35,052 nt of DNA from Saccoglossus kowalevskii (lineage: Eukaryota; Hemichordata; Enteropneusta; Harrimaniidae). A program made the position numbers and the translations under genes. Every line of letters begins with the position of its first letter. Within the stretch, counting starts at the first letter, position 1. The stretch is taken from positions 1-35,052 of the forward strand of contig NW_003143022.1 in NCBI RefSeq assembly GCF_000003605.2, given 5' to 3'. Positions 1-11,827 of the stretch are shown here, piece by piece. The notes beneath the pieces are model-generated. The model did no database searches, had not been told where the DNA came from, and saw only the letters and a list, made by a program, of their open reading frames with translations.

Positions 1-22
1 TTCATCATACCAATTACGTGGG
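1..22 (+). repeat. Partial first unit with an extra A
   Basis: The window opens at unit position 4. This unit has one extra A at about position 7 (TTCATCATACC in place of TTCATCTACC) and ends as type 2. The regular register starts at 23. The break at the window edge is a cut through the array, not an array boundary. Confidence 0.85.
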
Positions 23-262
23 CGTTTCATCTACCAATTACGTGGGCGTTTCATCTACCAATTACTTGGGCGTTTCATCTACCAATTACTTGGGCGTTTC
101 ATCTACCAATTACTTGGGCGTTTCATCTACCAATTACTTGGGCGTTTCATCTACCAATTACGTGGGCGTTTCATCTACCAATTACGTGTGCGTTTCATCT
201 ACCAATTACGTGGGCGTTTCATCTACCAATTACTTGGGCGTTTCATCTACCAATTACTTGGG

Positions 263-430
263 CGTTTCGTCTACCAATTACGTGTGCGTTTCGTCTACCA
301 ATTACGTGTGCGTTTCGTCTACCAATTACGTGTGCGTTTCGTCTACCAATTACTTGTGCGTTTCGTCTACCAATTACTTGTGCGTTTCGTCTACCAATTA
401 CGTGGGCGTTTCGTCTACCAATTACGTGGG
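263..430 (+). repeat. Cluster 1 of A7-to-G units
   Basis: Seven consecutive units carry G instead of A at unit position 7 (bases 269, 293, 317, 341, 365, 389, 413). Their types in order are 3-3-3-4-4-2-2, followed by a normal type 2 and then type 1. The same type order with the same substitution recurs at 26804-26971, so the two are copies of one ancestral block. The change makes a TCG in place of TCA and adds a second CpG to each unit. Confidence 0.93.
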
Positions 431-622
431 CGTTTCATCTACCAATTACGTGGGCGTTTCATCTACCAATTACTTGGGCGTTTCATCTACCAATTACTTG
501 GGCGTTTCATCTACCAATTACTTGGGCGTTTCATCTACCAATTACTTGGGCGTTTCATCTACCAATTACTTGGGCGTTTCATCTACCAATTACGTGTGCG
601 TTTCATCTACCAATTACGTGTG

Positions 623-646
623 CGTTTCATATACCAATTACTTGTG
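623..646 (+). repeat. Unit with C9-to-A
   Basis: Base 631 is A instead of C, giving CATATACC. The unit is type 4. The only other unit with this change is at 4627-4650, where the unit is type 2. After indel correction the two lie 167 units apart. Confidence 0.85.
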
Positions 647-763
647 CGTTTCATCTACCAATTACTTGGGCGTTTCATCTACCAATTACTTGGGCGTTTC
701 ATCTACCAATTACTTGGGCGTTTCATCTACCAATTACTTGGGCGTTTCATCTACCAATTACTT

Positions 764-1597
764 GGCGTTTCATCTACCAATTACTTGGGCGTTTCATCTA
801 CCAATTACTTGGGCGTTTCATCTACCAATTACGTGTGCGTTTCATCTACCAATTACTTGTGCGTTTCATCTACCAATTACTTGTGCGTTTCATCTACCAA
901 TTACGTGGGCGTTTCATCTACCAATTACTTGGGCGTTTCATCTACCAATTACTTGGGCGTTTCATCTACCAATTACTTGGGCGTTTCATCTACCAATTAC
1001 TTGGGCGTTTCATCTACCAATTACTTGGGCGTTTCATCTACCAATTACGTGGGCGTTTCATCTACCAATTACGTGGGCGTTTCATCTACCAATTACTTGG
1101 GCGTTTCATCTACCAATTACTTGGGCGTTTCATCTACCAATTACTTGGGCGTTTCATCTACCAATTACTTGGGCGTTTCATCTACCAATTACTTGGGCGT
1201 TTCATCTACCAATTACTTGGGCGTTTCATCTACCAATTACTTGGGCGTTTCATCTACCAATTACGTGTGCGTTTCATCTACCAATTACGTGTGCGTTTCA
1301 TCTACCAATTACGTGTGCGTTTCATCTACCAATTACGTGGGCGTTTCATCTACCAATTACGTGGGCGTTTCATCTACCAATTACTTGGGCGTTTCATCTA
1401 CCAATTACTTGGGCGTTTCATCTACCAATTACTTGGCGTTTCATCTACCAATTACTTGGGCGTTTCATCTACCAATTACGTGGCGTTTCATCTACCAATT
1501 ACGTGTGCGTTTCATCTACCAATTACGTGGGCGTTTCATCTACCAATTACTTGGGCGTTTCATCTACCAATTACTTGGGCGTTTCATCTACCACTAC
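764..1597 (+). repeat. Segment with four single-base deletions
   Basis: Four units are 23 bp long: GGG is shortened to GG at 764-765, 1435-1436 and 1482-1483, and the CCAATTAC stretch is reduced to CCACTAC at about 1591-1597. Together they shift the register by four bases. Three of the four lie in a homopolymer run, so sequencing or consensus error is a possible cause. Confidence 0.88.
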
Positions 1598-1699
1598 GTG
1601 GGCGTTTCATCTACCAATTACGTGGGCGTTTCATCTACCAATTACGTGTGCGTTTCATCTACCAATTACGTGTGCGTTTCATCTACCAATTACGTGGGT

Positions 1700-2296
1700 G
1701 TTTCATCTACCAATTACTTGGGCGTTTCATCTACCAATTACTTGGGCGTTTCATCTACCAATTACTTGGGCGTTTCATCTACCAATTACTTGGGCGTTTC
1801 ATCTACCAATTACTTGGGCGTTTCATCTACCAATTACTTGGGCGTTTCATCTACCAATTACTTGGGCGGTTCATCTACCAATTACTTGGGCGTTTCATCT
1901 ACCAATTACTTGGGCGTTTCATCTACCAATTACTTGGGCGTTTCATCTACCAATTACTTGGGCGTTTCATCTACCAATTACGTGTGCGTTTCATCTATCA
2001 ATTACTTGGGCGTTTCATCTACCAATTACTTGGGCGTTTCATCTAACAATTACGTGTGCGTTTCATCTACCAATTACGTGTGCGTTTCATCTACCAATTA
2101 CGTGGGCGTTTCATCTACCAATTACGTGGGCGTTTCATCTACCAATTACGTGGGCGTTTCATCTACCAATTACGTGGGCGTTTCATCTACCAATTACGTG
2201 GGCGTTTCATCTACCAATTACGTGTGCGTTTCATCTACCAATTACGTGGGCGTTTCATCTACCAATTACGTGTGCGTTTCATCTACCAATTACGTG
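1700..2296 (+). repeat. Block duplicated at 5061-5657 (copy 1)
   Basis: A 597 bp stretch appears identical to 5061-5657. It includes three rare markers in the same spacing: T3-to-G at 1869, C12-to-T at 1998 and C12-to-A at 2046. The left edge is a C1-to-T change at 1699 that is absent from the mate. The right edge is a type difference at 2297. The C12-to-A change creates a TAA in one forward frame. Confidence 0.9.
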
Positions 2297-2418
2297 GGCG
2301 TTTCATCTACCAATTACGTGGGCGTTTCATCTACCAATTACGTGTGCGTTTCATCTACCAATTACGTGTGCGTTTCATCTACCAATTACGTGTGCGTTTC
2401 ATCTACCAATTACGTGTG
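2083..2418 (+). repeat. Type-2-run module, copy 1 (diverged)
   Basis: The order of types is 2x5-3-2-3-2-2-3-3-3-3, then type 1. It begins like the recurrent module 2x5-3-2-3-3-4-3-3-3 but departs after the eighth unit. It follows the C12-to-T and C12-to-A markers, as copies at 5444 and 33516 do. Confidence 0.8.
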
Positions 2419-2490
2419 CGTTTCATCTACCAATTACTTGGGCGTTTCATCTACCAATTACGTGTGCGTTTCATCTACCAATTACGTGTG

Positions 2491-3186
2491 CGTTTCATCT
2501 ACCAATTACTTGGGCGTTTCATCTACCAATTACTTGGGCGTTTCATCTACCAATTACTTGGGCGTTTCATCTACCAATTACTTGGGCGTTTCATCTACCA
2601 ATTACTTGGGCGTTTCATCTACCAATTACTTGGGCGTTTCATCTACCAATTACTTGGGCGTTTCATCTACCAATTACTTGGGCGTTTCATCTACCAATTA
2701 CTTGGGCGTTTCATCTACCAATTACTTGGGCGTTTCATCTACCAATTACTTGGGCGTTTCATCTACCAATTACTTGGGCGTTTCATCTACCAATTACTTG
2801 GGCGTTTCATCTACCAATTACGTGTGCGTTTCATCTACCAATTACGTGGGCGTTTCATCTACCAATTACTTGGGCGTTTCATCTACCAATTACTTGGGCG
2901 TTTCATCTACCAATTACGTGTGCGTTTCATCTACCAATTACTTGGGCGTTTCATCTACCAATTACTTGGGCGTTTCATCTACCAATTACGTGGGCGTTTC
3001 ATCTACCAATTACGTGGGCGTTTCATCTACCAATTACGTGTGCGTTTCATCTACCAATTACGTGTGCGTTTCATCTACCAATTACTTGTGCGTTTCATCT
3101 ACCAATTACGTGTGCGTTTCATCTACCAATTACGTGGGCGTTTCATCTACCAATTACGTGTGCGTTTCATCTACCAATTACGTGGG
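2491..3186 (+). repeat. Imperfect higher-order repeat, copy 1 (29 units)
   Basis: The order of types is 1x13-3-2-1-1-3-1-1-2-2-3-3-4-3-2-3-2. The next 28 units (3187-3858) repeat the scheme of a long type-1 run, then 3-2-1-1, then 2-2-3-3 and a type-4 unit among type 3, with small insertions and deletions of whole units. I infer a tandem duplication of about 0.7 kb that has since diverged. Confidence 0.75.
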
Positions 3187-3858
3187 CGTTTCATCTACCA
3201 ATTACTTGGGCGTTTCATCTACCAATTACTTGGGCGTTTCATCTACCAATTACTTGGGCGTTTCATCTACCAATTACTTGGGCGTTTCATCTACCAATTA
3301 CTTGGGCGTTTCATCTACCAATTACTTGGGCGTTTCATCTACCAATTACTTGGGCGTTTCATCTACCAATTACTTGGGCGTTTCATCTACCAATTACTTG
3401 GGCGTTTCATCTACCAATTACTTGGGCGTTTCATCTACCAATTACTTGGGCGTTTCATCTACCAATTACTTGGGCGTTTCATCTACCAATTACTTGGGCG
3501 TTTCATCTACCAATTACTTGGGCGTTTCATCTACCAATTACGTGTGCGTTTCATCTACCAATTACGTGGGCGTTTCATCTACCAATTACTTGGGCGTTTC
3601 ATCTACCAATTACTTGGGCGTTTCATCTACCAATTACGTGGGCGTTTCATCTACCAATTACGTGGGCGTTTCATCTACCAATTACGTGTGCGTTTCATCT
3701 ACCAATTACGTGTGCGTTTCATCTACCAATTACGTGGGCGTTTCATCTACCAATTACTTGTGCGTTTCATCTACCAATTACGTGTGCGTTTCATCTACCA
3801 ATTACGTGTGCGTTTCATCTACCAATTACGTGTGCGTTTCATCTACCAATTACGTGTG
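3187..3858 (+). repeat. Imperfect higher-order repeat, copy 2 (28 units)
   Basis: The order of types is 1x14-3-2-1-1-2-2-3-3-2-4-3-3-3-3. Its last ten units, 2-2-3-3-2-4-3-3-3-3 (3619-3858), recur exactly at 12355-12594, 14515-14754 and 15715-15954. At 3619 and 15715 the following 1x7-2-3-3 is shared as well. Confidence 0.82.
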
Positions 3859-4122
3859 CGTTTCATCTACCAATTACTTGGGCGTTTCATCTACCAATTA
3901 CTTGGGCGTTTCATCTACCAATTACTTGGGCGTTTCATCTACCAATTACTTGGGCGTTTCATCTACCAATTACTTGGGCGTTTCATCTACCAATTACTTG
4001 GGCGTTTCATCTACCAATTACTTGGGCGTTTCATCTACCAATTACGTGGGCGTTTCATCTACCAATTACGTGTGCGTTTCATCTACCAATTACGTGTGCG
4101 TTTCATCTACCAATTACGTGGG

Positions 4123-4650
4123 CGTTTCATCTACCAATTACTTGGGCGTTTCATCTACCAATTACTTGGGCGTTTCATCTACCAATTACTTGGGCGTTTC
4201 ATCTACCAATTACTTGGGCGTTTCATCTACCAATTACTTGGGCGTTTCATCTACCAATTACTTGGGCGTTTCATCTACCAATTACTTGGGCGTTTCATCT
4301 ACCAATTACTTGGGCGTTTCATCTACCAATTACTTGGGCGTTTCATCTACCAATTACTTGGGCGTTTCATCTACCAATTACGTGGGCGTTTCATCTACCA
4401 ATTACTTGTGCGTTTCATCTACCAATTACTTGGGCGTTTCATCTACCAATTACTTGGGCGTTTCATCTACCAATTACTTGGGCGTTTCATCTACCAATTA
4501 CTTGGGCGTTTCATCTACCAATTACTTGGGCGTTTCATCTACCAATTACTTGGGCGTTTCATCTACCAATTACTTGGGCGTTTCATCTACCAATTACGTG
4601 GGCGTTTCATCTACCAATTACGTGGGCGTTTCATATACCAATTACGTGGG
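4123..4650 (+). repeat. Ten-unit type-1 run module, copy 1
   Basis: The order is 1x10-2-4-1x7 followed by three type-2 units, the last carrying C9-to-A at 4635. The same 1x10-2-4 prefix occurs at 6068 and 8685, with the next type-1 run being 2 and 8 units long. The ten-unit run is constant while the second run varies. Confidence 0.85.
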
Positions 4651-5060
4651 CGTTTTCATCTACCAATTACGTGGGCGTTTCATCTACCAATTACTTGGGC
4701 GTTTCATCTACCAATTACTTGGGCGTTTCATCTACCAATTACTTGGGCGTTTCATCTACCAATAACTTGGGCGTTTCATCTACCAATTACGTGTGCGTTT
4801 CATCTACCAATTACGTGGGCGTTTCATCTACCAATTACTTGGGCGTTTCATCTACCAATTACTTGGGCGTTTCATCTACCAATTACTTGTGCGTTTCATC
4901 TACCAATTACTTGTGCGTTTCATCTACCAATTACTTGGGCGTTTCATCTACCAATTACTTGGGCGTTTCATCTACCAATTACTTGGGCGTTTCATCTACC
5001 AATTACTTGTGCGTTTCATCTACCAATTACGTGTGCGTTTCATCTACCAATTACGTGTGC
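4651..5060 (+). repeat. Type-4-rich stretch with a T insertion and a TAA
   Basis: A run of four T at about 4653-4656 adds one base. At 4764 a T17-to-A change creates TAA in one frame. The types then run 3-2-1-1-4-4-1-1-1-4-3-3. A similar order, 4-4-4-1-1-1-4-4-3-3, occurs at 13291-13530, suggesting a shared origin with loss or gain of single type-4 units. Confidence 0.82.
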
Positions 5061-5657
5061 GTTTCATCTACCAATTACTTGGGCGTTTCATCTACCAATT
5101 ACTTGGGCGTTTCATCTACCAATTACTTGGGCGTTTCATCTACCAATTACTTGGGCGTTTCATCTACCAATTACTTGGGCGTTTCATCTACCAATTACTT
5201 GGGCGTTTCATCTACCAATTACTTGGGCGGTTCATCTACCAATTACTTGGGCGTTTCATCTACCAATTACTTGGGCGTTTCATCTACCAATTACTTGGGC
5301 GTTTCATCTACCAATTACTTGGGCGTTTCATCTACCAATTACGTGTGCGTTTCATCTATCAATTACTTGGGCGTTTCATCTACCAATTACTTGGGCGTTT
5401 CATCTAACAATTACGTGTGCGTTTCATCTACCAATTACGTGTGCGTTTCATCTACCAATTACGTGGGCGTTTCATCTACCAATTACGTGGGCGTTTCATC
5501 TACCAATTACGTGGGCGTTTCATCTACCAATTACGTGGGCGTTTCATCTACCAATTACGTGGGCGTTTCATCTACCAATTACGTGTGCGTTTCATCTACC
5601 AATTACGTGGGCGTTTCATCTACCAATTACGTGTGCGTTTCATCTACCAATTACGTG
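5061..5657 (+). repeat. Block duplicated at 1700-2296 (copy 2)
   Basis: This is the mate of 1700-2296, with T3-to-G at 5230, C12-to-T at 5359 and C12-to-A at 5407. The offset is 3,361 bases, which is 140 units plus the inserted T near 4653. Confidence 0.9.
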
Positions 5658-5779
5658 TGCGTTTCATCTACCAATTACTTGTGCGTTTCATCTACCAATT
5701 ACGTGTGCGTTTCATCTACCAATTACGTGTGCGTTTCATCTACCAATTACGTGTGCGTTTCATCTACCAATTACGTGGG
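5444..5779 (+). repeat. Type-2-run module, copy 2
   Basis: The order is 2x5-3-2-3-3-4-3-3-3-2, then a type-1 run. I take this as the complete form of the recurrent module. The copy at 33516-33851 has the same order and the same upstream markers, 1,170 units away. Confidence 0.9.
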
Positions 5780-6067
5780 CGTTTCATCTACCAATTACTT
5801 GGGCGTTTCATCTACCAATTACTTGGGCGTTTCATCTACCAATTACTTGGGCGTTTCATCTACCAATTACTTGGGCGTTTCATCTACCAATTACTTGGGC
5901 GTTTCATCTACCAATTACTTGGGCGTTTCATCTACCAATTACGTGTGCGTTTCATCTACCAATTACGTGTGCGTTTCATCTACCAATTACGTGGGCGTTT
6001 CATCTACCAATTACGTGTGCGTTTCATCTACCAATTACGTGTGCGTTTCATCTACCAATTACGTGGG

Positions 6068-6595
6068 CGTTTCATCTACCAATTACTTGGGCGTTTCATC
6101 TACCAATTACTTGGGCGTTTCATCTACCAATTACTTGGGCGTTTCATCTACCAATTACTTGGGCGTTTCATCTACCAATTACTTGGGCGTTTCATCTACC
6201 AATTACTTGGGCGTTTCATCTACCAATTACTTGGGCGTTTCATCTACCAATTACTTGGGCGTTTCATCTACCAATTACTTGGGCGTTTCATCTACCAATT
6301 ACTTGGGCGTTTCATCTACCAATTACGTGGGCGTTTCATCTACCAATTACTTGTGCGTTTCATCTACCAATTACTTGGGCGTTTCATCTACCAATTACTT
6401 GGGCGTTTCATCTACCAATTACGTGGGCGTTTCATCTACCAATTACGTGGGCGTTTCATCTACCAATTACGTGGGCGTTTCATCTACCAATTACGTGGGC
6501 GTTTCATCTACCAATTACGTGGGCGTTTCATCTACCAATTACGTGGGCGTTTCATCTACCAATTACTTGGGCGTTTCATCTACCAATTACTTGGA
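6068..6595 (+). repeat. 1x10-2-4 module joined to type-2 run with G24-to-A
   Basis: The order is 1x10-2-4-1-1-2x6-1, then a type-1 unit with A instead of G at position 24 (base 6595). The 2x6-1-G24A ending is one of eight such endings in the window. The layout matches 8685-9356 apart from the length of the type-1 run between the two parts. Confidence 0.88.
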
Positions 6596-7963
6596 CGTTT
6601 CATCTACCAATTACTTGGGCGTTTCATCTACCAATTACTTGGGCGTTCCATCTACCAATTACTTGGGCGTTTCATCTACCAATTACGTGTGCGTTTCATC
6701 TACCAATTACGTGTGCGTTTCATCTACCAATTACGTGTGCGTTTCATCTACCAATTACGTGGGCGTTTCATCTACCAATTACGTGTGCGTTTCATCTACC
6801 AATTACGTGTGCGTTTCATCTACCAATTACGTGTGCGTTTCATCTACCAATTACGTGTGCGTTTCATCTACCAATTACGTGTGCGTTTCATCTACCAATT
6901 ACGTGTGCGTTTCATCTACCAATTACTTGGGCGTTTCATCTACCAATTACTTGGGCGTTTCATCTACCAATTACTTGGGCGTTTCATCTACCAATTACTT
7001 GGGCGTTTCATCTACCAATTACTTGGGCGTTTCATCTACCAATTACTTGGGCGTTTCATCTACCAATTACTTGGGCGTTTCATCTACCAATTACTTGGGC
7101 GTTTCATCTACCAATTACTTGGGCGTTTCATCTACCAATTACGTGTGCGTTTCATCTACCAATTACTTGGGCGTTTCATCTACCAATTACGTGTGCGTTT
7201 CATCTACCAATTACGTGGGCGTTTCATCTACCAATTACGTGTGCGTTTCATCTACCAATTACTTGTGCGTTTCATCTACCAATTACGTGTGCGTTTCATC
7301 TACCAATTACGTGTGCGTTTCATCTACCAATTACGTGTGCGTTTCATCTACCAATTACTTGGGCGTTTCATCTACCAATTACTTGGGCGTTTCATCTACC
7401 AATTACTTGGGCGTTTCATCTACCAATTACTTGGGCGTTTCATCTACCAATTACTTGGGCGTTTCATCTACCAATTACGTGTGCGTTTCATCTACCAATT
7501 ACGTGTGCGTTTCATCTACCAATTACGTGTGCGTTTCATCTACCAATTACTTGTGCGTTTCATCTACCAATTACGTGTGCGTTTCATCTACCAATTACGT
7601 GTGCGTTTCATCTACCAATTACGTGTGCGTTTCATCTACCAATTACGTGTGCGTTTCATCTACCAATTACGTGTGCGTTTCATCTACCAATTACGTGGGC
7701 GTTTCATCTACCAATTACTTGGGCGTTTCATCTACCAATTACTTGGGCGTTTCATCTACCAATTACTTGGGCGTTTCATCTACCAATTACTTGGGCGTTT
7801 CATCTACCAATTACTTGGGCGTTTCATCTACCAATTACGTGTGCGTTTCATCTACCAATTACGTGTGCGTTTCATCTACCAATTACTTGGGCGTTTCATC
7901 TACCAATTACTTGGGCGTTTCATCTACCAATTACTTGGGCGTTTCATCTACCAATTACGTGTG
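6596..7963 (+). repeat. Mixed-type stretch, no distinct marker except one T5-to-C
   Basis: This stretch holds a single T5-to-C unit (base 6648), a 3-3-3-2 followed by six type-3 units, a run of nine type-1 units, and several 3-rich groups, two of them with an isolated type 4. I see no indel here and no gene. Confidence 0.8.
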
Positions 7964-8107
7964 CGTTTCGTCTACCAATTACGTGTGCGTTTCATCTACC
8001 AATTACTTGTGCGTTTCGTCTACCAATTACTTGTGCGTTTCGTCTACCAATTACGTGGGCGTTTCGTCTACCAATTACGTGGGCGTTTCGTCTACCAATT
8101 ACGTGTG
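7964..8107 (+). repeat. Cluster 2 of A7-to-G units
   Basis: Five of six units carry G at position 7 (bases 7970, 8018, 8042, 8066, 8090); the second unit (base 7994) has the normal A. The types are 3-4-4-2-2-3. It resembles clusters 1 and 4 with fewer type-3 units. A T insertion follows at about 8134-8137. Confidence 0.9.
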
Positions 8108-8348
8108 CGTTTCATCTACCAATTACGTGTGCGTTTTCATCTACCAATTACTTGGGCGTTTCATCTACCAATTACTTGGGCGTTTCATCTACCAATTACT
8201 TGGGCGTTTCATCTACCAATTACGTGTGCGTTTCATCTATCAATTACTTGGGCGTTTCATCTACCAATTACTTGGGCGTTTCATCTACCAATTACTTGGG
8301 CGTTTCATCTACCAATTACGTGTGCGTTTCATCTACCAATTACGTGTG

Positions 8349-8684
8349 CGTTTCATCTACCAATTACGTGGGCGTTTCATCTACCAATTACGTGGGCGTT
8401 TCATCTACCAATTACGTGGGCGTTTCATCTACCAATTACGTGGGCGTTTCATCTACCAATTACGTGGGCGTTTCATCTACCAATTACGTGTGCGTTTCAT
8501 CTACCAATTATGTGGGCGTTTCATCTACCAATTACGTGTGCGTTTCATCTACCAATTACGTGTGCGTTTCATCTACCAATTACTTGTGCGTTTCATCTAC
8601 CAATTACGTGTGCGTTTCATCTACCAATTACGTGTGCGTTTCATCTACCAATTACGTGTGCGTTTCATCTACCAATTACGTGTG
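8349..8684 (+). repeat. Type-2-run module, copy 3
   Basis: The order is 2x5-3-2-3-3-4-3-3-3-3. The second type-2 element has T instead of C at position 19 (base 8511), which makes one of only three forward-strand ATG triplets in the window (8510-8512). Upstream lies the C12-to-T marker at 8240, but the C12-to-A marker seen in copy 2 is missing. Confidence 0.88.
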
Positions 8685-9356
8685 CGTTTCATCTACCAAT
8701 TACTTGGGCGTTTCATCTACCAATTACTTGGGCGTTTCATCTACCAATTACTTGGGCGTTTCATCTACCAATTACTTGGGCGTTTCATCTACCAATTACT
8801 TGGGCGTTTCATCTACCAATTACTTGGGCGTTTCATCTACCAATTACTTGGGCGTTTCATCTACCAATTACTTGGGCGTTTCATCTACCAATTACTTGGG
8901 CGTTTCATCTACCAATTACTTGGGCGTTTCATCTACCAATTACGTGGGCGTTTCATCTACCAATTACTTGTGCGTTTCATCTACCAATTACTTGGGCGTT
9001 TCATCTACCAATTACTTGGGCGTTTCATCTACCAATTACTTGGGCGTTTCATCTACCAATTACTTGGGCGTTTCATCTACCAATTACTTGGGCGTTTCAT
9101 CTACCAATTACTTGGGCGTTTCATCTACCAATTACTTGGGCGTTTCATCTACCAATTACTTGGGCGTTTCATCTACCAATTACGTGGGCGTTTCATCTAC
9201 CAATTACGTGGGCGTTTCATCTACCAATTACGTGGGCGTTTCATCTACCAATTACGTGGGCGTTTCATCTACCAATTACGTGGGCGTTTCATCTACCAAT
9301 TACGTGGGCGTTTCATCTACCAATTACTTGGGCGTTTCATCTACCAATTACTTGGA
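8685..9356 (+). repeat. 1x10-2-4-1x8 module joined to type-2 run with G24-to-A
   Basis: The order is 1x10-2-4-1x8-2x6-1 and then the G24-to-A unit (base 9356). It directly follows the type-2-run module, so two modules are joined here in the order seen near 5444-6595. Confidence 0.88.
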
Positions 9357-9740
9357 CGTTTCATCTACCAATTACTTGGGCGTTTCATCTACCAATTACT
9401 TGGGCGTTTCATCTACCAATTACTTGGGCGTTTCATCTACCAATTACGTGTGCGTTTCATCTACCAATTACGTGTGCGTTTCATCTACCAATTACGTGTG
9501 CGTTTCATCTACCAATTACGTGTGCGTTTCATCTACCAATTACTTGGGCGTTTCATCTACCAATTACTTGGGCGTTTCATCTACCAATTACTTGGGCGTT
9601 TCATCTACCAATTACGTGTGCGTTTCATCTACCAATTACGTGTGCGTTTCATCTACCAATTACTTGGGCGTTTCATCTACCAATTACTTGGGCGTTTCAT
9701 CTACCAATTACTTGGGCGTTTCATCTACCAATTACGTGTG

Positions 9741-9788
9741 CGTTTCATCTATCAATTACTTGGGCGTTTCATCTATCAATTACTTGGG
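9741..9788 (+). repeat. Two adjacent C12-to-T units
   Basis: Bases 9752 and 9776 are T, so two neighbouring type-1 units share the C12-to-T change. Elsewhere this marker is single. This looks like duplication of one unit and shows that change in array length can occur one unit at a time. Confidence 0.88.
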
Positions 9789-9908
9789 CGTTTCATCTAC
9801 CAATTACTTGGGCGTTTCATCTACCAATTACGTGTGCGTTTCATCTACCAATTACTTGGGCGTTTCATCTACCAATTACGTGTGCGTTTCATCTACCAAT
9901 TACGTGTG

Positions 9909-10196
9909 CGTTTCATCTACCAATTACGTGGGCGTTTCATCTACCAATTACGTGGGCGTTTCATCTACCAATTACGTGGGCGTTTCATCTACCAATTACG
10001 TGTGCGTTTCATCTACCAATTACGTGGGCGTTTCATCTACCAATTACGTGTGCGTTTCATCTACCAATTACGTGTGCGTTTCATCTACCAATTACTTGTG
10101 CGTTTCATCTACCAATTACGTGTGCGTTTCATCTACCAATTACGTGTGCGTTTCATCTACCAATTACGTGTGCGTTTCATCTACCAATTACGTGGG
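9909..10196 (+). repeat. Type-2-run module, copy 4
   Basis: The order is 2x3-3-2-3-3-4-3-3-3-2. It has three type-2 units in the leading run instead of five. The rest of the order matches copy 2. Confidence 0.88.
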
Positions 10197-10652
10197 CGTT
10201 TCATCTACCAATTACTTGGGCGTTTCATCTACCAATTACTTGGGCGTTTCATCTACCAATTACTTGGGCGTTTCATCTACCAATTACTTGGGCGTTTCAT
10301 CTACCAATTACTTGGGCGTTTCATCTACCAATTACGTGTGCGTTTCATCTACCAATTACTTGGGCGTTTCATCTACCAATTACTTGGGCGTTTCATCTAC
10401 CAATTACTTGGGCGTTTCATCTACCAATTACTTGGGCGTTTCATCTACCAATTACTTGGGCGTTTCATCTACCAATTACTTGGGCGTTTCATCTACCAAT
10501 TACGTGTGCGTTTCATCTACCAATTACGTGGGCGTTTCATCTACCAATTACGTGGGCGTTTCATCTACCAATTACGTGGGCGTTTCATCTACCAATTACT
10601 TGGGCGTTTCATCTACCAATTACTTGGGCGTTTCATCTACCAATTACTTGGG

Positions 10653-10676
10653 CGTTTCATCTACCAATTACATGGG
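10653..10676 (+). repeat. Unit with A at position 20 (ATG triplet), copy 1
   Basis: Base 10672 is A at a site that is otherwise T or G, creating ATG at 10672-10674. The only other such unit is at 28671-28694, 751 units away after indel correction. From a type-2 unit this is a G-to-A change at a CpG. Confidence 0.85.
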
Positions 10677-10700
10677 CGTTTCATCTACCAATTACTTGGG

Positions 10701-10868
10701 CGTTTCATCTACCAATTACGTGGGCGTTTCATCTACCAATTACGTGGGCGTTTCATCTACCAATTACGTGGGCGTTTCATCTACCAATTACGTGGGCGTT
10801 TCATCTACCAATTACGTGGGCGTTTCATCTACCAAGTACTTGGGCGTTTCATCTACCAATTACTTGGA
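10701..10868 (+). repeat. Type-2 run (five) with G24-to-A ending
   Basis: Five type-2 units are followed by a type-1 unit with T16-to-G (base 10836), then the G24-to-A unit (base 10868). The T16-to-G change is private to this copy and gives one of only three AG dinucleotides on the forward strand. Confidence 0.86.
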
Positions 10869-11036
10869 CGTTTCATCTACCAATTACTTGGGCGTTTCAT
10901 CTACCAATTACTTGGGCGTTTCATCTACCAATTACTTGGGCGTTTCATCTACCAATTACTTGGGCGTTTCATCTACCAATTACTTGGGCGTTTCATCTAC
11001 CAATTACTTGGGCGTTTCATCTACCAATTACTTGGG

Positions 11037-11827
11037 CGTTTCATCTACCAATTACGTGTGCGTTTCATCTACCAATTACGTGTGCGTTTCATCTACCAAT
11101 TACGTGTGCGTTCATCTACCAATTACGTGTGCGTTTCATCTACCAATTACGTGTGCGTTTCATCTACCAATTACGTGTGCGTTTCATCTACCAATTACGT
11201 GTGCGTTTCATCTACCAATTACGTGTGCGTTTCATCTACCAATTACGTGTGCGTTTCATCTACCAATTACGTGTGCGTTTCATCTACCAATTACGTGTGC
11301 GTTTCATCTACCAATTACGTGTGCGTTTCATCTACCAATTACGTGTGCGTTTCATCTACCAATTACGTGTGCGTTTCATCTACCAATTACTTGTGCGTTT
11401 CATCTACCAATTACGTGTGCGTTTCATCTACCAATTACGTGTGCGTTTCATCTACCAATTACGTGTGCGTTTCATCTACCAATTACGTGTGCGTTTCATC
11501 TACCAATTACGTGTGCGTTTCATCTACCAATTACGTGTGCGTTTCATCTACCAATTACGTGTGCGTTTCATCTACCAATTACGTGGGCGTTTCATCTACC
11601 AATTACGTGTGCGTTTCATCTACCAATTACGTGTGCGTTTCATCTACCAATTACGTGGGCGTTTCATCTACCAATTACGTGTGCGTTTCATCTACCAATT
11701 ACGTGTGCGTTTCATCTACCAATTACGTGTGCGTTTCATCTACCAATTACGTGTGCGTTTCATCTACCAATTACGTGGGCGTTTCATCTACCAATTACGT
11801 GTGCGTTTCATCTACCAATTACGTGTG
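11037..11827 (+). repeat. Type-3 domain
   Basis: Thirty-three units here are almost all type 3: 3x14-4-3x7-2-3-3-2-3x4-2-3-3. A T is deleted at about 11111. No other part of the window has so few type-1 units. The final part, 2-3x4-2-3-3-1-1, is repeated near the right end (34333-34572). Confidence 0.9.

Noticed and set aside
10672-10674. ATG as a true start codon (also at 8510 and 28690)
   Set aside because: Each is a single substitution in a satellite unit, with no change in the surrounding sequence that would suggest a gene start.
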